From contig JABUTQ010000135.1 of NCBI GenBank assembly GCA_021443605.1, positions 1 through 25,898 of the forward strand: a stretch of 25,898 nt of DNA, read 5' to 3'. Source of the DNA: Bacteroidales bacterium (GTDB lineage Bacteria > Bacteroidota > Bacteroidia > Bacteroidales > UBA932). Below are positions 14,028 to 21,382 of this stretch, one piece after another (positions within the stretch are counted from its first letter, which is position 1; every line of letters begins with the position of its first letter). Both the position numbers and the translations under genes were made by a program. The notes beneath the pieces are model-generated. The model was not told the origin of the DNA and made no database searches. It worked only from the letters and a program-made list of their open reading frames with translations.

Positions 14028-15152
14028 TTATAGTGTATGTTTCAACCAAACGGCCAATACCGGATCCGGAATAATTACACGACCTTTTTCAATTTCAATC
14101 AACTCCTTCTTCACCAAAGCCTTTTTCACGATTACCACATTGGCAGAAGACCCAAGCTGATACTTCTCCATGTTCTCTTGAGTGGACAATTCACTGCTGA
14201 CACCATCAACCACCGCACGAAGAAAATTCATCTGGAAAGAGGTAAGATTTTCGGTCTGTTTCTCGAATAATGGAGTATTTTGATCTATCAAATCCTGATA
14301 TGCCATATCAAAATCTGACTCTGTTGCAATTTTGTCGGTATGTGTCCAAACCAGCCAGGCCAACTGTTGAACATAAGAAGAATGATTGTCCACTCTGTCA
14401 CAAATCCTCACTGCAAGCTCTTCAGAAATCTTCTTGCCGGTAGATTCAAAACGGCTGCATATATATTCTGCCCAATCTGATGTACCAATCTTTGGGAGAT
14501 ATATCGCGTCTCCAAACTTATAAAATGGAAAACTTCTGTTTTCAAAAAGTTCATTCATAAGATGCTTCTTGCTCCCGAACAAGCAGTATGATACCGATTT
14601 TTGCATCTGCCACACAGTCCGTAGCCGCTTTTGGAAAGTCTTTGAATCCTTAAATTCAGCAATCTGCTGAAATTCATCTATGCAAACTACAATATTGAAA
14701 CCTTTTTTTTGCGCTATCTTTTCCGGAAGTTGTAGTATTTCTTCAAAGTCTGTGCTCTTAGGAGTCATATCAAGAGAAATGGAGAAATCTGTCATCGGGT
14801 CCGGACCTAAAGAAATCTTCGGGCTGATACGGGATAGAAATTGTCTGGCATGCTCTACCCATTCCTCGAATTTTGAAGATGTCTGTCGCAAAACAGCTGT
14901 CGCATACGCATCATAGAAATCACTTTCACTGCGACACGAAAATATGTCGAGATATACAATCTTCAGATTATCAGATTGAGCCAAAGAACAAACCTTGTTT
15001 ACAAGGGATGTCTTCCCCCACCTGCGCGGCGATATCAATATCGTATTTATGCCGTGGGTAAAATTCAGCAATAACCTTTCGGTTTCCCTCTTCCTGTCGG
15101 TAAAATTATCGCCCGAGGTCGCAACTCCAAAAATAAATGGTTTTGTTTCCAT
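14028..15152 (-). CDS. orphan P-loop ATPase with C-terminal winged-helix-like region (ATPase_2 type)
   Basis: 374 aa P-loop NTPase like the ATPase_2 (archaeal ATPase) group that is abundant in Bacteroidales. It opens with the family's FGVATSGDNFTDRKRE segment. Walker A is SPRRWGKTS (41-49), Walker B is VVCIDEFQ (155-162), and a sensor-like CLFGSKKHLM follows. The C-terminal about 90 residues (from FQMNFLRAVVDG) look like a winged helix, with LIEIEKGRVIIPDPVLAVWL as its wing. The biological role of these proteins is not established. It looks more AT-rich than its neighbours by eye, stands alone, and has its own repeat-covered promoter, which suits an acquired or independently regulated gene. 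Confidence 0.8.
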   Translation of the reverse strand: METKPFIFGVATSGDNFTDRKRETERLLLNFTHGINTILISPRRWGKTSLVNKVCSLAQSDNLKIVYLDIFSCRSESDFYDAYATAVLRQTSSKFEEWVEHARQFLSRISPKISLGPDPMTDFSISLDMTPKSTDFEEILQLPEKIAQKKGFNIVVCIDEFQQIAEFKDSKTFQKRLRTVWQMQKSVSYCLFGSKKHLMNELFENRSFPFYKFGDAIYLPKIGTSDWAEYICSRFESTGKKISEELAVRICDRVDNHSSYVQQLAWLVWTHTDKIATESDFDMAYQDLIDQNTPLFEKQTENLTSFQMNFLRAVVDGVSSELSTQENMEKYQLGSSANVVIVKKALVKKELIEIEKGRVIIPDPVLAVWLKHTL

Positions 15153-15175
15153 ATTTCAGTTTGTGAAATTTCAGG

Positions 15176-15206
15176 CAAAGTTAAGTAATAACTTTATTAC
15201 TAACAA
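15176..15206 (-). promoter_or_regulatory. promoter of the ATPase gene
   Basis: On the minus strand a TTG (15204-15206) and TAACTTTG (15176-15183) are 20 nt apart, fitting the Bacteroidetes promoter pattern. The -7 box lies 23 nt upstream of the ATG at 15152. The whole spacer is filled by a palindrome (15184-15201). Confidence 0.75.
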
Positions 15207-15231
15207 GATTATTACTAATAACTTTATTACT
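15184..15231. repeat. operator-like array of TTATTACT repeats over the ATPase promoter
   Basis: TTATTACT occurs three times at exact 15-nt steps (15194, 15209, 15224). The first copy pairs with AGTAATAA at 15184-15191 to make a perfect 8+8 palindrome with a 2-nt centre. The 16-mer TAATAACTTTATTACT recurs unchanged at 15186-15201 and 15216-15231, 30 nt apart. The palindrome lies between the -33 and -7 boxes, and the outer copy overlaps the stop codon of the upstream gene. The arrangement resembles a repressor operator. Confidence 0.7.
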
Positions 15232-15883
15232 TGCTTTCCAACACGTAAATCTGGGTGATTTCACCCTTTTTGTTGCGGATTTCCTGACGGACGATTCCTA
15301 CCCCGCGTGACACCCAAGTCTTGACGCCAAAGGGCCCTTTGCCGGAGAAATACTCCTCATCCTCAATAAGATAGCAATCAAACTTGCCGGCCGGAACTTC
15401 AATTTCACACTTATCTGTGACCGAACGGTTCTTGAATTCATTCTTTGTGTCGAATATATCCAACAGTTTGGCCTTGATCTCTGAATCCTTGAGTTTCGTC
15501 CCCACCTCGATGTCTGCCGGAATCGTGCTTATGTCCCCGACATACATATAATCGCCCGACTTGATTGCCTTGAACATATCACTCACGTGGGCAGTGACTT
15601 TTCCATCAACGATATCTACCTGAAATTCAAATGGATCCTTCCCAATCACAGACTTGCCCTTCTTGTCATAAAAACGATAAGAATACTTGACTTGGGCGTT
15701 TTGGGAATCTCCGTTCATAGAGACCAAAGTCTCTTCGCAATAACCGAAAAGAGTCTGCTTCTCCCCTTCATAGATAGCCCATTTGAGGGTGTTTCCGGGG
15801 ATTGAACTGAAAAACTGCTCCTGTGCCTGCAACGAGGTGCAGAGAAACAAGGCTGCAACATACAAAAATAACTTCCTGACCAT
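15227..15883 (-). CDS. small secreted protein, DUF3108/TapB-like
   Basis: 218 aa protein with a Sec signal peptide (MVRKLFLYVAALFLCTSLQA, cut before QEQ). The mature part is mainly beta, with KVTAHVSDM, the segment VPAGKFDCYLIEDEEY and a closing TWVSRGVGIVRQE. This last part resembles the DUF3108/TapB-like envelope proteins that bind or shuttle hydrophobic ligands, but the match is weak and the function unknown. ATG at 15883 overlaps the stop of the PSD-like gene by 1 nt (TGATG); a TTG one codon earlier is possible. Last gene of the deacetylase/ATP-grasp operon, so it may act on that pathway's product in the periplasm. Confidence 0.7.
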   Translation of the reverse strand: MVRKLFLYVAALFLCTSLQAQEQFFSSIPGNTLKWAIYEGEKQTLFGYCEETLVSMNGDSQNAQVKYSYRFYDKKGKSVIGKDPFEFQVDIVDGKVTAHVSDMFKAIKSGDYMYVGDISTIPADIEVGTKLKDSEIKAKLLDIFDTKNEFKNRSVTDKCEIEVPAGKFDCYLIEDEEYFSGKGPFGVKTWVSRGVGIVRQEIRNKKGEITQIYVLESK

Positions 15884-16938
15884 CAAAACCTGTAATGAAT
15901 CAATTTGTAAAACTTTGCCAATGCCGGTTTGAATCCGCTTACGTTGAATATCGCATAGAGCAAATTCTTGAAAAAACGGTCCAAGGCAAAAAGGCCCGTA
16001 AAGACCTCAACCACTATGAGAGCAAAAAGGCTGCCATAACCTGAAAGTGCCCCTGGAAATGCTCCCAAACAAATGGCAATGAGGAGGATAAGTGCAATCA
16101 CAGGGTTTCTGAAGCTATATGTTGAGAGAGTTTTTTTCAAATTGCTGAAGATGATATGCCCTGTGTGCGAGCAGCTGTCCAACTTCACAAGCTCTCCCAC
16201 ATCCTTTCGATAATCGATGTCAGCTTCAATGATCTCTCCGGGCGATACCGTCTGCAGGTTGCGGAGAATCTGATTCTCCTCCACGCAAAACTCCATTCCC
16301 TCAGGGATATACATATCGCACTGGCTTCCGCGGCAGATGAAATAATCAACACCGAGGAGCTCGTGCTTGGCAGATGGAATCATCTTGGAGACATATTTGT
16401 CGAGGGTATATACGCAGACGACGCCGTTTGCATACTCGGTGCGGATAAATGAATTATTCAGGAAACGACCATCGAGCTTTGTTGTCATCTCCCCCTCTTC
16501 CACCATCGAAAGTTCCTCACCATCACGGTTATAGAAGATTTCTTTCACGATGGGGGATCCTATGTTGGTAACTGCGTGGCAGTTGAATTTGTTCAAGAAT
16601 ATAGTGATATGGTTATATAGCCCTTTGTCTGCAGCCTCCTCTTTTTCAAGCTCGAGAATGATATTCCCATCAAGGTAATCGCACTTGCGGATATGATGCA
16701 TCAGCTTGACGCCCCGTTCTTTGCAAGTGACCACCCCGTTTACGGGACACGCCACTCCACCTTGATACTGACGCTTGTCTATATGCCGACTCCCTTGATA
16801 AAAAACCACGTCGTCCAGGCAATTGTTCACCGCAAGAAGGACAAATATGGTTATCACGCTCACAAGCGGAGAGATAAAGAAACTGCCCACAAGGAGTATC
16901 AGGGAGAGGATATATCGGACAAGATTCAGCGGAGCCAT
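15883..16938 (-). CDS. membrane-anchored phosphatidylserine-decarboxylase-like protein
   Basis: 351 aa protein that contains a PSD-type core between two membrane regions (residues about 5-38 and 277-318). Core motifs: ACPVNGVV (63-70), where PSD enzymes have PADG; HITIFLNKFNCHAV (110-123), matching the PSD segment with the catalytic His (His121); NNSFIRTEY (161-169), near the PSD NER region; and FICRGSQCDMYIP (200-212), matching FGSRVD with the Gly204-Ser205 self-cleavage site. The catalytic Asp appears replaced by Asn67. A canonical PSD forms phosphatidylethanolamine; here the substrate is unclear. ATG at 16938 overlaps the ATP-grasp stop by 1 nt. The C-terminal membrane domain is unusual for PSD. 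Confidence 0.65.
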   Translation of the reverse strand: MAPLNLVRYILSLILLVGSFFISPLVSVITIFVLLAVNNCLDDVVFYQGSRHIDKRQYQGGVACPVNGVVTCKERGVKLMHHIRKCDYLDGNIILELEKEEAADKGLYNHITIFLNKFNCHAVTNIGSPIVKEIFYNRDGEELSMVEEGEMTTKLDGRFLNNSFIRTEYANGVVCVYTLDKYVSKMIPSAKHELLGVDYFICRGSQCDMYIPEGMEFCVEENQILRNLQTVSPGEIIEADIDYRKDVGELVKLDSCSHTGHIIFSNLKKTLSTYSFRNPVIALILLIAICLGAFPGALSGYGSLFALIVVEVFTGLFALDRFFKNLLYAIFNVSGFKPALAKFYKLIHYRF

Positions 16939-17822
16939 TATCTTACTGAATATAAGTTGAGTATGAAGTCTTCGTATCTGTACCAAGTCTCTTCACGGGC
17001 AAAATCGCCGTGATATGCGAGAGTCTCCTTGCCTGCAAACGCATCAAACGGATTATACCCTCTGTAGAGATTCACGATGGAAGTTCCAGAAATTCTTTTG
17101 GAATATTCCACGAAGTAGATGTCCCCCTGCTTGTTTTCAATAAGCTGGATATGGAAAATGCCGGTGGTCATCTTGGGATATGAAGCCGATATCGCTTTTA
17201 CAAACTCTTTTACGGCAACAGCGATTTTAGAATCTTTCCCCTTGAAATTCAGATATTTGTCATATCCATTCTTGATTTTCACCTCACGGGCGTATATCGC
17301 GGGCTCGGATAAGGTGCCGTTTACGTCAACGACATATTCGTGTTCAATCTCTACATATTCGGTGATGCAGGTATCGGGAAGACGGCCAACTCCGTGGCTA
17401 CCTGCCGACATCTTGTTGGGACGCATAAACACGTTGTCCAAACTAAAAGTGCGCGGAATCTTGATTTGGCACCCTTCCGTGGCACGGGCAAGATTTACGT
17501 TCATCTGACGCTTGTCATAAAACCACGAATCTACAGCGGCGAAGGGATTTTTCTCTGCAAGGGCAGTCACAATAGGTTTTCCCTGCCTTGCAAGCTCGTC
17601 GGCAGGGAAGACGGTGCACCCTGCACTGTCCTTGACAATCATTTCCAATGCCGCACACTCCTCAATACGTGTAACATCCGATGATGAAGGGCACAAGAGG
17701 GCAGTCTTGTCCATATCGGCCATATACAAATGGTCACCATTGCCGGCCTCCTGACGACGGAGAAAGAAAAATTCAGCTGAAATGCCAGCACGGCCGCCGG
17801 CTTCAAACACGAAATAGTTCAT
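16938..17822 (-). CDS. ATP-grasp-like protein
   Basis: 294 aa protein with the layout of carboxylate-amine ligases of the ATP-grasp fold. An N-terminal Rossmann-like part (YFVFEAGGRAGIS, then HLYMADMDKTA) precedes YDKRQMNVNLARATEG, the Lys region FMRPNKMSAGSHGVG, the EYVEIEHEYVVDV strand and YFVEYSKRISGTSIVN. In the last motif the usual E-x-N-x-R metal site reads E-Y-S-K-R. ATP-grasp enzymes join a carboxylate to an amine or thiol using ATP. Start at ATG 17822, overlapping the PIG-L stop by 4 nt (ATGA). Substrates are unknown. The neighbouring deacetylase could expose the amine and the PSD-like protein could act on the ligated amino acid. Confidence 0.68.
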   Translation of the reverse strand: MNYFVFEAGGRAGISAEFFFLRRQEAGNGDHLYMADMDKTALLCPSSSDVTRIEECAALEMIVKDSAGCTVFPADELARQGKPIVTALAEKNPFAAVDSWFYDKRQMNVNLARATEGCQIKIPRTFSLDNVFMRPNKMSAGSHGVGRLPDTCITEYVEIEHEYVVDVNGTLSEPAIYAREVKIKNGYDKYLNFKGKDSKIAVAVKEFVKAISASYPKMTTGIFHIQLIENKQGDIYFVEYSKRISGTSIVNLYRGYNPFDAFAGKETLAYHGDFAREETWYRYEDFILNLYSVR

Positions 17823-18466
17823 CGTATCATTTTTTGAAGATAGAACAATTCTGCATACTTCACGCTGCACTCGGTGCCGCGAATCATTGCAAGTTGTCTG
17901 ATACCGGTCGCATTCAACGGAGACGGTTCTTTCTTTATCTGACTCTTGTAGAGATTGAAAATTTCTATCTTCTCGTCCAGAGTCTTGGTTATATCGTGGT
18001 ACCAGAGTCCCCCACTGATTATGGTATTCTGATTCAGGATGAAAGGATATTCATAAAGCGCCACGAACTTGGGCATAAAACCATCGCGAAGCCTCAGTGA
18101 AGCCATAGCCGCATCATATACCTTCTTGTGGTCCTGATGCCAGCTGGGATAGTTGATAAACACCTCATCTGGACGGAACTCGTCAAAAATCTTGTCGAAT
18201 TTGGAGACAAAAAAGCGTGTGGGAAGCATATCGAGCTCTCCGTCATAGTCCTCGATTATGATACTGTGGAATGCTTTAAGCCTTTTGCAAACCTCATCGG
18301 CTTCGTCTTTGCGGCAAGCCTCCTTTTGCGGATTGCCGATGATGCCGATTGTGGCGTATGCGATATAAATTTCACTTCCTTCATCTCTCTGAGAGGCAAG
18401 ATAGCCGCCGCAGCCAAGAACTTCGTCATCGGCGTGTGGAGAGATCACCAGTATTCTTTTTGCCAT
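17819..18466 (-). CDS. PIG-L/LmbE-family zinc deacetylase
   Basis: 215 aa cytoplasmic metalloenzyme of the GlcNAc-PI de-N-acetylase family (PIG-L, LmbE, BshB, MshB), which removes acetyl groups from N-acetyl sugars. The Zn motif is P10-H-A-D-D-E15 (PHADDE) near the N-terminus, with the third ligand in H110-Q-D-H113. A GCGG turn follows the first motif as in the family. The ATG at 18466 is chosen because MAKRILVISPHADDE is the typical opening; an upstream in-frame start at 18523 would run inside the EamA gene. It starts 5 nt after that gene and overlaps the ATP-grasp gene by 4 nt. It could be a bacillithiol-type BshB, but no BshA or BshC is near. Confidence 0.85.
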   Translation of the reverse strand: MAKRILVISPHADDEVLGCGGYLASQRDEGSEIYIAYATIGIIGNPQKEACRKDEADEVCKRLKAFHSIIIEDYDGELDMLPTRFFVSKFDKIFDEFRPDEVFINYPSWHQDHKKVYDAAMASLRLRDGFMPKFVALYEYPFILNQNTIISGGLWYHDITKTLDEKIEIFNLYKSQIKKEPSPLNATGIRQLAMIRGTECSVKYAELFYLQKMIR

Positions 18467-18471
18467 AAAAT

Positions 18472-18825
18472 TTATCTTGCTATGAAATATACCCCTGCAA
18501 TAACCAGACACACACCAATCCACCTTGTGTAAGGAATCACTTCACCGAAGAATATCGAGCCGGCGAACAAACTGATTATAAAGCTGATGGCTGTAAGGGG
18601 ATATGCCAATGAGAGGTCATAGTGCTTGAGAACAATCATCCATTCCACGACACCGGCCACTGCTGTGATTCCCGCCAGGTACAAAGACCAGGTGGAGAGT
18701 GCAGACTTGAAGAAAGACCAAGACCACGAAAATTCAGGAAGATGCGCCAGGGCAACTTTGAGGAAACATTCTGCTCCAACCACAAGAAGACCTTGAACAA
18801 GTATGAGTGCAAACAATCTTATCAT
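18472..18825 (-). CDS. half-size EamA/DMT-superfamily membrane protein
   Basis: 117 aa with four predicted membrane helices: about 3-22 (LFALILVQGLLVVGAECFL), 44-63, 72-92 and 98-115. This is one EamA repeat, the size of SMR or ArnE/ArnF proteins, which act as dimers. The second half contains DLSLAYPLTAISFIISLFAG, a typical EamA stretch with LAYPL. ArnE/F-like members flip undecaprenyl-linked sugars, which would suit an operon with a sugar deacetylase, but the substrate is unknown. ATG at 18825. First gene of the five-gene operon, with a possible own promoter just upstream. Confidence 0.8.
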   Translation of the reverse strand: MIRLFALILVQGLLVVGAECFLKVALAHLPEFSWSWSFFKSALSTWSLYLAGITAVAGVVEWMIVLKHYDLSLAYPLTAISFIISLFAGSIFFGEVIPYTRWIGVCLVIAGVYFIAR

Positions 18826-18844
18826 ATAGAGAGTATTAAGAATA

Positions 18845-18852
18845 CAAAAGTA
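18845..18852 (-). promoter_or_regulatory. possible -7 box of the EamA/PIG-L operon
   Basis: Reads TACTTTTG on the minus strand (TAnnTTTG), ending 19 nt before the EamA ATG at 18825. No -33 TTG is seen at 19-21 nt. Only 63 nt separate this operon from the upstream glycosyltransferase, and no terminator is visible between them, so read-through is possible. Confidence 0.5.
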
Positions 18853-18888
18853 TAAAATAAAATTGTTTTTTGCAGAAGCCGTCCGAAA

Positions 18889-20070
18889 TTATTGTGAATT
18901 GGCGTTCTGATGATATCGGTCTATGATTACTTCGTACCTTTCATAAACCTTGTCCACAATGGCGTCCCAAGTGCTGAAAAAATCCTTATGAGCACACAGC
19001 CCTGCCTGTTTGAGCAGTTCCGGATTGTGGTAAAGTTCTTCTATTTTGGAGGCATAAGCAGCTTCATTGTTCGGAGCCGTGAAGCCATTCACATTCTTCT
19101 TTATCCCACACGCCGCCATAGTATCCCGGACAAAGAGCGTGGGGGTCTGCTGACACGCCGCCTCTATTTTTACAAGACCGTAAGTATCTGCCACAGAGGG
19201 GAAAAGGAGCAAATTTGTACGAGCATAGATTTTCATTGTGGTAATGATGTCGCTTACCACTCCGCAGAAAATAACGTTGTTCTGGAGGCCGAACTGAGCC
19301 ACCATCTCCTCAAGGGTCTTCTTCTTGCCGCCGTCGCCCACAAAAAGCATCTTGAAATCGGGAACCTTTTCCTTGAGAAGAACAAGAGCGCGAATCAGGA
19401 ATTCTTCATTTTTCTGAAAATCAATCCTCCCTACGGTGGAAAGGACAAAATCGTTCTCATTCAGACCGTAAGTCTCGTTTATCTCACGGCAGGCAGCGAC
19501 CTTATCTTCCAAAGGGTAATGCTCTGTAGAAAAAGGCATTGTGAATACGGGACTCTTCAGGCCGTATTCTTTTTGGAAAAGGATGCCCACGCTGTTGTTC
19601 ACGGCCCAACACTCTATGCAGGCATTATAGGCCGTCATCATCAGCTTCACCAACATATTCCCGAAAAACTTTCCGGTATATTGAATCACGTCGGGGCGGA
19701 AATGAGAGTGGAGCGTGCCAATCATAGGAATCCCCAATTTCCTGCTTAATATCTTGGCTGTCAACCCGATAGGATATGCACTATGAATATGCATTATATC
19801 CAGGTTGGCATTTCGGATTGCTTTGTCGAACTTGGGATCGAACATCGGAAGAGGGCGTGAATAGTCGTCGGTTTTTCGGCCGGTGATGGCTTTGCACCGC
19901 ACAACCTTATACGGGAACCTGTCGTCATAATCAGGGGGAAGATTCAAGCCCTCCGCGGTAAATACAGTGACGTTGCACTTCTTTGAGAGCCTTGACGCAT
20001 AAGCATGCACGACATTGATAACCCCGTCTATCACAGGATAGTAAGTATCTATAAACAACCCTACGTTCAT
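18889..20070 (-). CDS. GT4-family glycosyltransferase
   Basis: 393 aa GT-B glycosyltransferase, retaining. It opens MNVGLFIDTYYPVIDGVINV, like diacylglycerol glucosyltransferases and mannosyltransferases of GT4. The N-domain ends with DIMHIHSAYPIGL and GTLHSHF; the C-domain has LSTVGRIDFQKNEEF and MLFVGDGGKK. The E-x7-E motif reads D-TYGLVKI-E, with Asp for the first Glu, and the following usual GxP is QTP. It is the last gene of the ABC-export operon, 5 nt after the TolC-like gene. The acceptor is unknown; a lipid or lipid-linked glycan is likely from the N-terminal motif. Confidence 0.85.
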   Translation of the reverse strand: MNVGLFIDTYYPVIDGVINVVHAYASRLSKKCNVTVFTAEGLNLPPDYDDRFPYKVVRCKAITGRKTDDYSRPLPMFDPKFDKAIRNANLDIMHIHSAYPIGLTAKILSRKLGIPMIGTLHSHFRPDVIQYTGKFFGNMLVKLMMTAYNACIECWAVNNSVGILFQKEYGLKSPVFTMPFSTEHYPLEDKVAACREINETYGLNENDFVLSTVGRIDFQKNEEFLIRALVLLKEKVPDFKMLFVGDGGKKKTLEEMVAQFGLQNNVIFCGVVSDIITTMKIYARTNLLLFPSVADTYGLVKIEAACQQTPTLFVRDTMAACGIKKNVNGFTAPNNEAAYASKIEELYHNPELLKQAGLCAHKDFFSTWDAIVDKVYERYEVIIDRYHQNANSQ

Positions 20071-20075
20071 CTTGT

Positions 20076-21380
20076 CTATTCTTCTGTAGCGATATTATAA
20101 TATTCCAGAATCTTGCTTCTGAGGATATATTCGTATTTGGACCTGATTGTGGTCTGACCTGCCTTGAACCATTTCAACCGACTCTGTTCCAAGTCAAAAG
20201 AGGTTGAACGGCCGGCATCATAGAGAGCCTTCTGGCTTTCGTAAGCCTTGTGGGCCGCATCTTCCGCATTTTGGGCGGAGAAGTATCTGTCTTTGGATAC
20301 GACGGTCTGGCAGTATGACTCGCTCATCTGCATGGTGACATTTTTTCTTGATTCATCAAGAGTAATCTGTGCATTGGATATGCCGAGTTTTGCAGTCTTT
20401 ACCTTCCTTTTGGAGACAATATCGATTATTGGAATAGATAGCTTCAACCCTACGGCACCCCACCCGTATTTTGCGAGCTGCTCAGAAACTTTGGGATAAT
20501 CAGAAGTACCTATGGGGAGGAAGAAGTAGTTGTTGTAGTTTGCAAAGAGGGAAATCTGGGGATAGATGCCACCCCTTACCGCCTTTTCACGATATCCGGC
20601 ACTTTCAAGATTGTATTTTGCAGACATCACGGCGGGATGACGGTCGATATCGGCAATTATGTCCATAAGGGCAAGATTCTTTACACCTTCCACATTATCT
20701 GACAGTTCCTCAACCTCGAAGGGAGACTGGGAATCCAAACCCAACAGATTAATCAAAGCCAATTTGGAGATTGCGGTATTCCCTTTTGCCTCGGTATATG
20801 CAAATTCACTTGTACTTAGGGAAGATTTTGCCTCTGACAAATCGGCCTGCGTCCTTCTACCACCCTCTACCAGCTGCGTCACGTAATCCAACTGCTTCTT
20901 GCAGAGCTGCATCTGTTCAAGGGCAATACGCTCCATATTCAAATCATTGAGCAACTGCATATAAGCAGCTGCAACCTTTATCTTTACATTCAATCTTGAC
21001 ACGGCGATATTCTCTTCGGCTACCTTCAGGGAAGATTTCTCGGCCGAATTTCTATTGGGAATCGCACCGCCTGTGAGAAGAGGCATTTCAAAAGAGGCTG
21101 CCATCTGGGTGAGGCCCATCACGGCGTTCCCATCAATGCCGTACATCATCTGCAAGTTGCCGGCGTGAAAAGTCTCCTGTGCTCCTATTTTGATGACGGG
21201 CACTCTGGCGCCGGTGGCCTCAGAGACCACCGAATTTTGAATATCATACTGCACCTGGCTGTGCAGAATGGTTGGATTGTGCTCCAAGGCATAGTCAATA
21301 CAATTGTCCAAACTCCAAGTCTGGGCAGAAACGGGCACCGCAACCAAGAGCGCCAACAATGGAATAAATAACCTTTTCAT
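20076..21380 (-). CDS. TolC-type outer-membrane efflux protein
   Basis: 434 aa outer-membrane factor of tripartite export systems. Signal peptide MKRLFIPLLALLVAVPVSA, cut before QTW. It has the duplicated OEP repeat with long heptad-like helices (for example SRLNVKIKVAAAYMQLLND at about 129-147) and the typical opening WSLDNCIDYALEHNPTI. The two-fold repeat is visible as LYDAGRSTSFDLEQSRL near 398-414 against LVEGGRRTQADLSEAKS near 171-187. It starts 2 nt after the HlyD-type gene and forms the outer-membrane exit for the ABC system encoded upstream. Confidence 0.93.
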   Translation of the reverse strand: MKRLFIPLLALLVAVPVSAQTWSLDNCIDYALEHNPTILHSQVQYDIQNSVVSEATGARVPVIKIGAQETFHAGNLQMMYGIDGNAVMGLTQMAASFEMPLLTGGAIPNRNSAEKSSLKVAEENIAVSRLNVKIKVAAAYMQLLNDLNMERIALEQMQLCKKQLDYVTQLVEGGRRTQADLSEAKSSLSTSEFAYTEAKGNTAISKLALINLLGLDSQSPFEVEELSDNVEGVKNLALMDIIADIDRHPAVMSAKYNLESAGYREKAVRGGIYPQISLFANYNNYFFLPIGTSDYPKVSEQLAKYGWGAVGLKLSIPIIDIVSKRKVKTAKLGISNAQITLDESRKNVTMQMSESYCQTVVSKDRYFSAQNAEDAAHKAYESQKALYDAGRSTSFDLEQSRLKWFKAGQTTIRSKYEYILRSKILEYYNIATEE

Positions 21381-21382
21381 CT

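Noticed and set aside
17819..18466. PIG-L gene as part of bacillithiol synthesis (BshB)
   Set aside because: No BshA or BshC gene is nearby, and the neighbours (ATP-grasp, PSD-like, EamA) do not fit that pathway.
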